A DNA stretch of 60,000 bases from Tubiluchus corallicola (taxonomy: Eukaryota; Priapulida; Priapulimorpha; Priapulimorphida; Tubiluchidae). The DNA lies in the NCBI GenBank assembly GCA_030141605.1, contig JAQGDQ010000006.1:476501-536500 (forward strand). The letters run 5' to 3'. The position numbers and the translations under genes were made by a program. Under the pieces are notes generated by a model, which was not told the DNA's origin, did not search any database, and worked only from the letters and a program-made list of their open reading frames with translations. Positions 36,101 to 48,600 of this stretch are shown here, piece after piece; the first letter of the stretch is position 1, and each line of letters opens with the position of its first letter.

Positions 36101-39100
36101 GATAAAGTTATTGGGCAAGCAGTATGTGGAATTGCGAACATGAATCATGCATCGAAACATTTTTTCGATTGTATAAAAACAATCAAATTTTAAGTTTTGA
36201 GTCATTCAGTGGCTAATGTCCAGCTAATTTTACAACTTGTAACGTGCATCCAGCAACATATACATACACTAGCAGAGCAATCATGTCACTGAGCAAAGAA
36301 AACAGAACGGGTCTTTCTCTTTCTTATTAGTATGAAATTATATGTGAAGTATATTGTGGTAGAAAGCCTTCAGTAGTCTGCAAAGAAAGAAATTTACCGA
36401 AAAGTATGTGATCGACAAAAAACAATTGATGCTTTTGAAAGTCAATGCAGGGTTTCGTCAGCAAGAAAATAGATAAGATTATCAATATTTCCAGAACTTG
36501 ATCAAGCATTGCTGAAGCGGTTCAAATCTGCGACTGATTGTAGATTTCAGGGGAGATTTTGATTGTGAATGTAAATATTGAATTCATTTTTTTTATTTTT
36601 GGGCTTCTGTTGCAAAGTAATTGATAGGAACTTCTAAAAGTACTTTTATGAGTTTACATCCTCTGTGAAGCCAACCTGTATATTATTTATACATGTCAAT
36701 TATCAGTACGTGCTTGTTCACCAATTAGTTGTACATAAAAGCTTCTGATATATAGCTATTCTGATATATATATATATATATATATATGTCTTTTTCGTTA
36801 GTTCTTCATTGGTGCGCGCTCTCTGCCGTAGACTTAGACGAACAACAGCACCTGCTTCTGGACATGCATTGCATAAAGAATAAGCAATGTAATGGATCAA
36901 CTGAACACAACATCAAAGTATTTCAGTTTTTGCTTTCCATAAGGAAAGTAGTTGCACGCCCTTTCATACTGTAAACTGTGCATTCTGCTCTGTTTTTAGT
37001 TTTGGCTTAGCAGTTAAGGCATTCGTGAACATATCTTTTTTCTTTTGTTTTTTTTTGAGAAGGCTTCAAATATATTTTGCTTGCTGTTGGAGTATATGAA
37101 AATCAATCACAAGTAGCACAATATATTTTGTTTTATAATGTGCTTTTATTACATTATTTAAATTTTAATTAATTGACACTTCATTTTATTATGCAGGCTT
37201 ACCTCCAGGAGTAGTTAACATTGTGTTTGGTTATGGACCAAAGGTTGGAGAAGCTATTGTAACTCATCCTGACATTAGATTGATTTCATTTACTGGCAGC
37301 ACAATGACTGGTTCACGTATAACTGAGGCGAGTGCCTCTCTCACTAAAAAATTATCATTAGAGGTCAGTATATTGATATGAGGTATTACGAGCAAAGTAT
37401 TTTTTGTTTCTTTTTAGTTTACTCTCAGTTTTTCTGAGAGGATGGCTTTTATATTTTCGTGTTTTTCCAAAAGTCACATTGCATTACATTGTTAGGCCCC
37501 TAAAATGCAAATTGTTGAATATTAAGGTAAATTGAAAAAAAGTTAATATGATTAACTAATACTAAATATAATTATTTAACACTAAGCATAATTATTTCTT
37601 GCTAACAGTCAATGGTGCTAACATGAAAAATTAGCATTTTCAATGGTCAGAAACATATATATATGAGTTTTTCTTATGTTTAGATATATATATTTTATAA
37701 CATGTTCAAACTTTTTTCCAGTTGGGAGGCAAGAACTGCGGCATAGTTTTTGATGATGCTGACATGCGTGGCTGCATTCCAGGTCTTATCAGGCTAGTCT
37801 GTTTCTTCTATATTTTACAGAGTTTCAAATGCCCAACTATAGTTATAAGTTGTTACTCTAGCTGTTACTTATTACTTTTTTAAGGCCAGATTTGGTGAAC
37901 TTTAATGCTAACTTCAGAGTTATCTTTGCAAAATTCTACCATTGATAACATTTAAAAGCATTTCTGCTTAATTCACATACTTGTGATGGTAGAAGACACT
38001 TGTGCACTTTTTTAAAAAAATATGTTTCTACAGTAGTTTAATTAAGTTAGCTTCATGTTGTTAAGGAAGTAGTTGCCAGTAAACTGCAAAATATTGGCTT
38101 GTTGAAGTTACTTCTTAAAATTAAAAGACAGTTTTTAGTGTGTACTATGATTATCTTTATTTATTATTGCAGAGGGTCATTTACAAATCAAGGTGAGATA
38201 TGTTTATGCACAAGTCGCATCTTTGTTCAAACTGGCATTTATCACAATTTCATAGAAGAATTTGTTGAGGCTGCCAGGTAACTGAAAATTTAATTTGAAT
38301 TTAAAGTATTTGTTGTAACTGTTCAAAATCTAATGTTGTGTAATATTAAGTTAAGATAGTTATTATTAGAAGGATAAATTTAACTTTGAAGTTTTTACCT
38401 TATTATAGTGTAACAGGTACACTTTCAAATATATAACAGTTCAAAGTGTAGAGGTTTTCAAAAACTGAGAGTGATTCAATACTGACATATGTACAACTCT
38501 AGATCAGACAGATGACTCTTAGACAGGTCCATCATGGGCATATCAACCCATGTGATAATTTGGTATTAGCATATCAGGTATCCAGTATTGGTGAAGACAT
38601 TGAGAAAACTGACTTTACATTAACTTAAAGTTATTAACTGTGTTTTTGGATGACAGAAAACTTCGAGTTGGTGACCCCTTGGAGCCAGGTACTAACATGG
38701 GTGCTTTGATTAGTCGTGAACATTTGGACAAGGTGAAGAAGTATATTCATCTCGCTTTGAGTAGTGGAGGAACAGTACTTTGTGGAGAAGGCATAGATCC
38801 ACTTGAGCTAGCATCAGAAAATAAAGAGGTACCTGTGTATTTCTTTTTTTCACTGTCATTACTTTTAATTGCTGTCAGTTGTTTGTTAATTTTGGTTTTA
38901 TGCTTATGTATTTCAAAACATCGTAGGTGTAAAAAGACAATTGAATTGTTATCTTTCCATGATGGTGACTCTTGGTTTGTTTATTTATACAAGTTGTATT
39001 GTGTCTGCCTACATTAATAATAGTGACCCTATCAAGATTTATTGATAACGAGCCTATCATGAGCTATTCAGTATTGCTGGTCATCGATACTGGTCAATCA

Positions 39101-42100
39101 TGAGTTGCACGATGCAGTTTTTAAAACAAATTCCACATGAAGCATTTCTGTAATTTTTATCACAATTGGTACATGACGGTGGAAAAAAAATGTTGCAGTT
39201 CTCCAGGCCTTGTTAGTAAAGTCAAGCATCTTTTTATGATTGGCTGCAAACTATGTTGATGAAATAGATGTGCCAATCATCAGCAATCAGCAACAAATTT
39301 TTATCTAATTGGTCCATCGCTGGGGAAGTAAAATGCAGTAAATAGATTACAAAAACAAATTTCTGCAATTAGACTCTACAATTTAGATCTATCGATTACT
39401 TTTAGATACCTGGTAACATTTGAAAATTTAGTTTAGCACACCACTGCAAATTAGCGTAATTCCACTAGCATGCTACAATACAGAGCCTGGTACATTAAAT
39501 TCGTAGAAATCAGTGGAATTTGACATTATGAAGAAAATCAAAATTTAACATAGATTTTATAAATCATGGATCTTCATCAGTTTTGTAATGTTATGCCTTG
39601 CAACTGAAAAAAAATGAATGTGACATTCATTTGCAAGAAAAAAGTATAAATCCTCAATAAATACAATTAATTGTTATGTTAATAATCAGATTTCTTCATT
39701 TCGTACCTCATTATACTCTTTGCTTAAGGAACTGTTTTACTGTGTACTTACAGGGTGAGCATAAGAAGTTTGTAGGGTGTAACAATTTTTAATTTTTTAT
39801 TTAGGGTTACTTTATGAGACCTACAGTCATAGCTAATTTGCCGGATACATCTCGTTGTATGCAAGAAGAAATATTTGGTCCAGTAACTTGTATAGTGCCT
39901 TTCGAATCTGAAGAAGAGGTATAACATACTATTATTTTTGAACTTTAAAGGCTAACTATGCAGGGAACAGTGGCAGCTCATGTATAGGCACTGTGGAACT
40001 GCTGCACCCTATATTATCACTCCATATTATCAATAATATTCAGTATAATAAGTCCTTTTTCTTTAATTCTTTCTTTATACTTGTATAGAACCAGAGCACA
40101 TGATGGAACTGTACGCTTCACAGGTCCAGCACTGTGCACTCGCAACTCCAGCAACATGGTGTTTGACTGTTATACACATACGGCCATGCGCACATGTTTG
40201 AGATAAGACTCTGCACTCTGGGTAGAGAAAGTGCTGTCACTCACACAGCGCGTGTTGTCAGCTGTCACATGCTTAAAAACTGTGTACCGGCATATTCTTA
40301 AATGTGATAATGTGTACAACTAGATTTAGTAGAATTAGATAATTAGATTTAGATAAAGTAGATTTAGATGTTTGTTCCATTTTATACAGTATTAAAACAG
40401 TGACTAAACGTTTCCTGAAGCAGCACCCCACTAATTTTAGTTACGAGCCACCACTGGCAGGGAAATCTTTCACCATTGCTCTTAGATAAAAAAAGTATGT
40501 TTATCTCACAATTCAAGTTTGATGTAGAATTTTGATGAAATTATTAGTGAATAGGAATTATAGATTCATTTTTAAACATTTGTTATCATTATTTCAGGTC
40601 ATTATTCGAGCTAACACTGTGAAGTATGGTTTATGTGCGAGCGTATGGTCTTCCGATGTAGGAAAAATACATCGTGTAGCAAATAGGCTAGAGGTATATC
40701 ATAATTTTTTCATAGTACTGAAATGTTCAGCATGTCTGACACTATACTGTTACTAGCCTCGAAAATCCTAGTCTTCCTCTTCAGACTTTCTTTGCTAGAT
40801 TTTGCTCTTTATGCTTGGCTGTTTTAATAAAAATTAATTCTTATTTAATAGACTTCTAGTAGCTTAGAGAGTAAATTTCTAGATTCTGAAAAGTCAGCGT
40901 GCTTCTGTGTTATATTGGTTAACATAACTGCCCGGAAGGGTTTCAGTCCCAGTTGAAGTGCAAAATGTTTTCAGACTTTCTACTTTTGTAAGTTTATTGC
41001 ATTATTTACAGTAAAGTAGTTATATTAAGCCTTAGTACTGCCCTTAATAATGTAAGTGCTTTGATGCTTTGATTGCAAGAACAATAAATGTAGTCTGTTT
41101 TGAATTTACTACAGCAACCAAATACCTTTTAAATTGGACTGGTGCTAATGTTGTTGCATTATTTTTGAATTTACTTTTTGAAATACTCATAGTATTAGCT
41201 TGAGAAATCGGATATGAAAAAATGTCTTCTAACATTTTACACTGTGTTGCCTGTGTACTATCCAAATTGTGTATGCACAGTTAAGTACATCATTTTGTTT
41301 GAATGTCTGAGTGTGTTCTCCATACCTCCATTTGTTAATGCTTTTCAGTTAAACCCATTAATAGATGAAAGCTTTTCGTTGTTGCTGTTGTCCTTTACCA
41401 AGTTGTTATTTTGCTCGTTGTCATTATTTTTGCTATTCGTGTTCTTGCTCTTATTTGTTGTTGTTGTTGGTAGTGCTATTATTTATTTGTTCCCTGTATC
41501 CAGCAAACAAAATTATCATTATACTGCCCCTCCTTATAATGCCAAGCCAATTTTTGGCTTGTCCAGATTTCCATAATGCGTCACATATAGGAATACTGCC
41601 AACCTCTCCTACCGCCATCCGCCAATGTATCTGCTTTGCCGAAAGTTTATTCTTTATAAGCCAAGGTAAAGCAAAATGAATTACTGCTGAAAAAAGCCCA
41701 TTCTATTGTAAAAACAATGAACAGAAAACCAATAATGACATTCGAATGAAGATTTTGGTTTTGTACCACGTTACTGCATGAAAGTGAATGTTAATGTTTA
41801 GAGCAAGCAGCATCCATTTTAAGAGTACAAAATTTGCATAATTAAGGCATACCTGGTCAGTACTGAATTTTGATATGAATTTAAAGGTTGTTAAAGCTGC
41901 TCTTTGTACTTGCATATTTGCGAAACTTACTGCTTCAACTCAATGTCAAATTATGTGCGGCGCCACTTTTTAATCTTAATTGTCCAGTAGGCCTAATATT
42001 TCATTGAGAGAATAGGTGGGTCGGTTGACTGCTTAATACTGTTGGCTGATTACCAGTATTTCACAAGATCTTCAGTGCTTCTCTGTTGTGTTACCTAAAT

Positions 42101-42635
42101 GTTTTGCAAGATACTGCCGTAGCACTACACCTGCATTGTTAATGCAGCAAAATGTGTAGTATAATGCTACACATATTTGTCACATTAAATTAACTAGGAA
42201 ACAAAATCAAGGTTGCATAGTAGAGCCAAATAGAACCCATTCGAGGTTGGCCGTTTGATAGTTGATGAACCTCACCTTACCCCCCACTTCATTGTAATGC
42301 CATATTTAAAGGCGTCGCAGATCTGGCGTTACAATGAATTTTGACTGTTGTAATTATTAAAGGAAGTTTAAACATTAGTTTTATTTTTGCATTAATGCCA
42401 TTCACAGGTTGGCTTTTCGTAAGTACCTGCTTCTAGCTTTTTATTTAAATAAAAAAATGGCTTTTTATCATTTTAATTGCAGGTGGGAACCGTATGGTGC
42501 AATTGCTGGCTCATCCGGGATCTTAACATGCCATTTGGTGGAATAAAATCATCTGGCGTAGGATTTGAAGGTTTTCGTGAATCATATGAATTTTTCACTA
42601 ATCCAAAAACAATATGTATTAAGGTGCAGGATTAA
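33124..42635 (+). CDS. ALDH8A1: ALDH8A1, 2-aminomuconic semialdehyde dehydrogenase (10 exons, 484 aa)
   Basis: Exons: 33124-33287, 34824-35024, 35537-35748, 37197-37363, 37722-37792, 38173-38277, 38657-38828, 39805-39918, 40598-40693, 42483-42635. The enzyme oxidises 2-aminomuconate semialdehyde with NAD+ in the kynurenine branch of tryptophan breakdown; the family was earlier linked to retinal. The NAD-binding part shows [10 protein letters not shown] with the oxyanion Asn at 150, and FTGS at 224-227. The general base is E248 in LSLELGGKN and the catalytic Cys is C282 in [19 protein letters not shown] and the C-terminal [13 protein letters not shown] follow. Similarity to human ALDH8A1 (487 aa) is continuous and the length matches. 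An in-frame TGA lies one codon before the start ATG. Intron 5 starts with GC; all others are GT-AG. Introns 8 and 9 hold transposon insertions. Confidence 0.95.
36764..36787. repeat. (AT)n microsatellite
   Basis: Uninterrupted AT dinucleotide run of 12 units in intron 3 of ALDH8A1. Confidence 0.9.
39968..40456. mobile_element. 489-bp hAT-type MITE with 8-bp target duplication
   Basis: The left end CAGTGGCAGCTCATG matches the right end read inward, CAGTGGTGGCTCGTA, as hAT-style inverted repeats. The 8-mer GCAGGGAA occurs at 39960-39967 and 40457-40464, an exact target duplication of the length hAT transposases make. No coding frame is present. It sits in intron 8 of ALDH8A1. Confidence 0.85.
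41501..42347. mobile_element. Decayed pogo/Tigger-like element
   Basis: The left end CAGCAAACAAAATTATCATT and the right end read inward, CAGTCAAAATTCATTGTAAC, are imperfect inverted repeats, and both sides carry further TATAATGCC/TGTAATGCC blocks. No transposase is recognisable. It lies in intron 9 of ALDH8A1; related sequence occurs near 911-1050. Confidence 0.5.
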
Positions 42636-45600
42636 GAAGCATTGCAACTTCCATGTTATTGGTCCTTCCAAGGTTCCAAGGTTGTCGTTGCATCTATTTT
42701 TTGCTTTACCAACCTGTGTGCAAGTTTATACTCCTTTCTTCAGCTGCACTCAGTGAATCATCTAAGTGCAGGATAAGACCTTAATTAAGTCGTAAAAATT
42801 TTAAAGTTAAATACTTTGCAGTCATATTCACTGAATGTGATGCTGTTCAGCTCAAATGAGCTCCTAGTGCCCAGCTGCTTAAACAAAGTTGCTGTATAAC
42901 ACATACTCCTTTAACTGTACTTATACATGTGTTCTCTTTTCAGTACTATAAAATTACAAATATTATTAAATGTTTAAAGTGTTACAACTGTAGTGAAGCA
43001 TTAAATTTATTGGTGCTCAGGCATGTCACATTTTGTTGCTGCAATTGAATTTCTAGAACTTAAGTTCTAACTCTGAAATTGTTAAGCATTGAATAATGAC
43101 CATAGAGTCCTGATAAAGTTTGTATTAATAATGATAGCTAGTAGATTTCCTAATGTTAGAAGTTATTAACAAAAACTTAACTAATGAAACAAGTAGCTTA
43201 TTACAGTAGAATGTTTAAAGTGACTTGTAATATTAACATTTTCCTGTGCTTTAGATATCATTTGAGCATATCATTTCAGACACCATATTTTTTATATTTT
43301 CATTCCTATATTTTTGCAACTGTAGTGTTCGTGGTGTTGTGGAGAATTGTTAAGGTTTTTATCAGTGTTTTATTTTTATAATGAAAAAACTATTGGTGAT
43401 ATTTCATATCATTGTGCTTGCTGGTATCAAGTTGTCTGATGTTCCTAATTTTTCAAAAAAAGGAAAAGTGTTATGCTGTTGTATTCTTATATGCGTGCAT
43501 TGTGTGTGCACACGTGTGTGGTGTTTAGTTTATCAGTTTATTTCCGGTTAAAGCCTACATTAAAAATCTAAGCTCTGGCACACACAGTGTTAAAAATCTA
43601 TAACTAAAAAAGTCACATAAAATTAGACATTACGGTAAAAAACATTACATATAAAATAAAAGTTATCATGCAGAAGTTACATTATCATACCTGGTAAAGG
43701 TACTTGTGTCTAATGCAGCACGAAATTTGATTTATTTCGTACATCTGACACATTCATAAACTACTAATAATAAAATTATCACTTTTCTCGTTGATTCCAA
43801 ACTAGATACTATAAGCGGGTTGCTTTTCTTATAATATAACAGTGAAATATGGTATATGAGCCTTTGCACACATAAACGATGTGCTAGTGCAATAATCATA
43901 ATTAAACATTTTTCTGACAGCAATATTGTATTTAAATCTAAGACATTCTGTTACATTTCAAACAGACAATGAAAAGTCAGAAATGCCTAAAAAAACTACC
44001 TAAACTAGTACATATTACAATCAAGATAACATTAAAATAACGTTCTTACGACAAAAACATAAGCATAATTATAATAAAAATAATGATTTTTAATTTTTAT
44101 TTATTTTAATTTTTTATCAACAGCTTTTAATCTAAGAAAATAAACTAACTACGATGTCAGTCATAATTTTCAGCCAGCACTATTTTTTTATTTTGATAGT
44201 AACAATTTAAAAAGACTAACTAGAAATCAATTTAATCTACTTTAATGAATATGACATTGTGTTTGCGACTTTGTGTGCAATGTTGAAATTTTTGTAAGTT
44301 GAATATAGGTGGCACTTTGTTCAATAACTGGTATATGACGTCATGATCATGACATCCATGTTTCATCTGCGAATTCATTTCGTCGATTTCATTTTGGTTA
44401 CATCATGCTAATTCAGCAGAGGATATGATAAACAGAAATTGCTAATTTTAGACACCTGGATTTACTGTAATTTTGTGTTAGGTTTGAGCTCATTGTTATC
44501 TATCTAATGAAGACCTGTTCACAGTCGATGTGCACGAATATTTTGGTAAGTTTCTTCGAGTTTTTACAAGTATGATTCATTCATTTTACGATAAAGTTGT
44601 CGTTTATGAATAGAAAGAACTACACCTTTTTGCGCTTTAACTCATTCATAATGGGTAAAGCTTAATTGTTTTCGTAATAACTAGGCCGAACGGTTTACAC
44701 CCCACCTCCGGCATTAGTGGCTGCTACTTTCTGTGTGTAAAACACTTAATGAAAATTTCGTATTTCTTGACTGCATTCCATAAGCTTTTTTCAGCGGCAC
44801 CGGTAACTTGTTCTCTGTTGGCTGTGGAGTACATGCTATCTAGGAAAATAAACCTTTTCAAAACTACTACTACTAGTAGTAGTACTAGTATACCATTAGA
44901 AAGAGTAAATAAAACAAGCTTAAAGGAATACTGGACGATTGTGTAGACATTAGTTAAAAATAGAGTATGCTTTAAAATATTGAAAACTACAACAGCTTTT
45001 TTTTTAAATCAAAGCTTAGATTAAATAATAAAAACCTCAGACATGTAAATTTTATTAAACGTTCAAAGCTATGCGTGGTGTGGCGAATCAATTAGGACTG
45101 GCAATGGCACCTTTTTGTCACATTCATATGGCCGACATATAGTGTCATGATATGCATGATCATTTACTGCAGTGTTCGTCTGTGATGTACATTGCATAGC
45201 TGAACTACACGATGCGTACATTGTTTGTAACTTCTAACTGCTGCAGCTTTTGTTTGCGTGTGGTGAATATCTAGCGATCCAACGAGGTTAAGATTCCGAG
45301 TTAAATCTTGAGAGGGATGGTCTAGTCACTTCTGCTCTTCTGGCACCAAGGCATTCTAACTACATGTGGTTCAGTAGGACAATCAAGCTTATTTGAAACT
45401 TGCACACATCTGGCTTTGTAGAAGGTTCAGCAGCTGAGGGTTCGGATACAGGCTTTAAATAGCAATCTTAGATTGTTTCTTAATAGACTCATTTACCAAG
45501 GATTAGATTTTCTCCACTAGAGATACAACATCCTCTTGCAATCTGAAAATTCTTTTCTTGTGGATAATTGTCGACTTTTGCACTCAGGTCATCGCTGGCA

Positions 45601-48600
45601 GAAGCTTTGGACACAAGATCAGATTTTCAAGCTTCAAACTTGGTGTTGATAATTTTTGACTTACCCTGCATTTTTCATTTTATCTTCAGTGGTCTTATCA
45701 TTAGCAATAGCTTTGACGGCTTTTGAATGGCATTCTGCTTAGAACCAAGAACTTCACATTCGCTAGAGTACAGTGAGCGTGATAAGTGGCATCAGTCATA
45801 TCAGAATTTCACTACATTTTGCCAGAATATAGCAGATTCTCACCATAACTTTTTACTAGAATACAGAGAATTGGGGTCTAAATTACATAACTAGTTTTTG
45901 TACGTTAAATTTTAATAGTAATGAAATGGTGAAGACTGAATCTCAATTAAACTAGTTTATGATAAGCATTAATCACTGTCAGTGCTAAGATCTATTGTAG
46001 AGTAATGAGACCTAACATTTGCTGATTCAGTCTACTAGCCATTTAAAATTTTGTCTATTTTTCTCTTTGTAAGGGAACCACAATCATCATTTCCTTCATC
46101 AAGAAATATATTACAAGCATTTGAAACAATGAGTTGATGAGGTTTATTAAACACAGAAACAGAGGGCTCCTTGGCATATTTCTTGCTATTGATTCCTTTC
46201 TGCTTACTAGCAGGTAGTACTGCTTACTTTCGAGGCGCTTTTACTAGCACGCTTTCCAATAAAGGGCTTTGCAAAACACCAACAGCATCATAATTACTAT
46301 TTTTCTGATTGACTTGGGGAGGTTGCTGCTTCTAGTGCTACAACTGTGAGAGGCTTACTGATCTCAACACTGGAAATACACGTACTCATATCAGCATTAA
46401 TACCCATGACAACATTGTTAAAACTGTATTGGAGAGTAGTAATCCGGTTAATATTCTACCTTTATCCAAGTCTAAGATACAATATTAAATATAGAGGTTC
46501 GATGGTGAGAGAGACCAGATCACGTTACCACCGTAGGAACCTTAAATTCTAGGAAAGTTTCAGCAGTGAATCCAGTAGGATCTACAGTGAAGAGTGAAGT
46601 GTGATTTTAGATCAGTAGATCACACAAAAATACAGTGCATCAGCAGTGCGTTACTCAATTCCAAAGTAAAAATTTAACAGACAAAGAAAATCTTTCGTCC
46701 GCCATTATTGCCAATACGGGACTCCCTGCTAATTTAATTTACAGTTTAGAAAGTGTAAATTTCATTTTTAGTTTAATTCTCGGTAGTGGTTGCATAACTT
46801 TAGATACCATTATTTAATTTAAAATGCTTTCACTTGCTTTATAAGTCTATCTGATTTATTCACTCAGTGTAATTTTAAGAATGTTGCTCCTAAGCCTTGT
46901 CTTTTTATAGCGCCGAAAACTGTAAACTGTTGCACGACTGAGATGTCGTGCATTGTTTGCTACAATCGATTTTTGCCAAGGCAACATTCAAAATTTAATA
47001 AATAAATAATTAACAAAAATTTACAAGCTTAATGTGCTATAGGCCTGATGTTTTTAATTTAATTTATATATTTAGTATTTTAAAATGTGCTTTATATTAG
47101 CACATTTCAAAAACACTACAAGCACTTTCGGTTGTATGTGCTTATAAACTCAGAATACGTTTTTGTGACAGCGTGAGATTTTAAATTTTTACATTTAAAT
47201 TTTAAAATTTTCAGCACTTGTGAAATGCACCAGTAGCACCACTGGCCTGGTTGCTGCTCATCCTCTATGAACTATGATAGTATTGAACTTACATTGATTA
47301 TCACGGACTTATTTATGGCGTAGTATTATTCCATCTTCAAAAGTTTTCCTGAAAATGACATTTTCTTTTGCACTTAAAAACATCTTCTACCATTGGAAAA
47401 TTTATTAAAATGTTGATTGAAAATGTCAAAAGATTAATTTAGTTGGATTTGAGTTTGATTGAAGCATGTGATTTATGCCTCTAGTCATAAATTTAATACC
47501 CTTGTGTTATATTATCTAATGTTTTATCAAGCAGATGCTATCACTCAGCACGTTATCTAGCAAAAAAATGTATTACATCTTTCTGTACTGCTTGAATACT
47601 TAGTCTTTGTCAGTAATTGATCTTCTGATAGCATTATAGGTTTTTTTGTTTAAAGTTTTTTACAAGTGGTGGACCCGAGTAAGTTTAGCTGTGTAGCAAA
47701 ACTGCATTGTAGTTCAGTTAGTGGCGTTCACTAATAAGCAGCACTGAATAAACACAACGGCATCGTTTCTTACAACCTTTAATTTTATAGCAGAATTACA
47801 GAAACAAAAACCAAGCATTCATTTCCTTAACTGAATTATATGGCCAGTATAAGTTATTTTTAAGTACAGTTTAAGTACTAATCTCTTTCATGATGAGTCT
47901 ACCGACATGCTAATCTTGGTTCTTATTATATATCTTTACTATGTTTACTCGCATGTTATATACAATTTACTTGCACAATTAGATCAATGGAATAACAAAA
48001 TCATAATATGTAACTATAACAAGATATAAGTAATATTTACATTCAGTTAGTTAAAATAGTTAGTAATGATATTATTTCTTCGTTTGTAAAGCTGTGAATG
48101 AGAAATGTATTACGAGCAGTCCAATATAAAAGAAACAATGCCAGAATCAATATAATATTCATTTTCACAAATCATTGCACTAAAGAAAATATGATTTTTA
48201 CCAAGGGTAGTTTTTATATACAAATACCGATGTAGAATGGATATAGTACAAAATAGGCTGATTGCAGAATTATTAATCTTTCTATACAAAGTTTGCGACT
48301 GTTTGGCTGCTAGGTTAATAAAAGATTTAATTTCAGCAGTGCAATGTGTCATGTATATGTATGTATCAACTTAAGTTAACATAAACTTGATGACAATTTG
48401 GCAAATGTTATTGAAAAATTATGTGAAGTTTTAATGAGCAGTAGTACACTAAATTATTAGTAAATGAAATCAGCTTCGTGCTTCAGCTTGCCAGCTTTTC
48501 GATGTCCAGAGTTAACTCATTGCAGTTAATGTCTTATTAAATTTTAGTATTTGTTGCCATTTTAATTATTACAATACCAAGAAATAATCTTAGAAAATAA

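Noticed and set aside
40857-40950. tRNA-like box A (TAGCTTAGAGA) and box B-like (GGTTTCAGTCC) motifs in ALDH8A1 intron 9
   Set aside because: About 70 bases apart with no cloverleaf and a poor box B; chance matches are likely.
44863-44886. ACTACTACT/AGTAGTAGT palindrome
   Set aside because: Low-complexity trinucleotide repeat; a palindrome arises trivially where the repeat switches strand.
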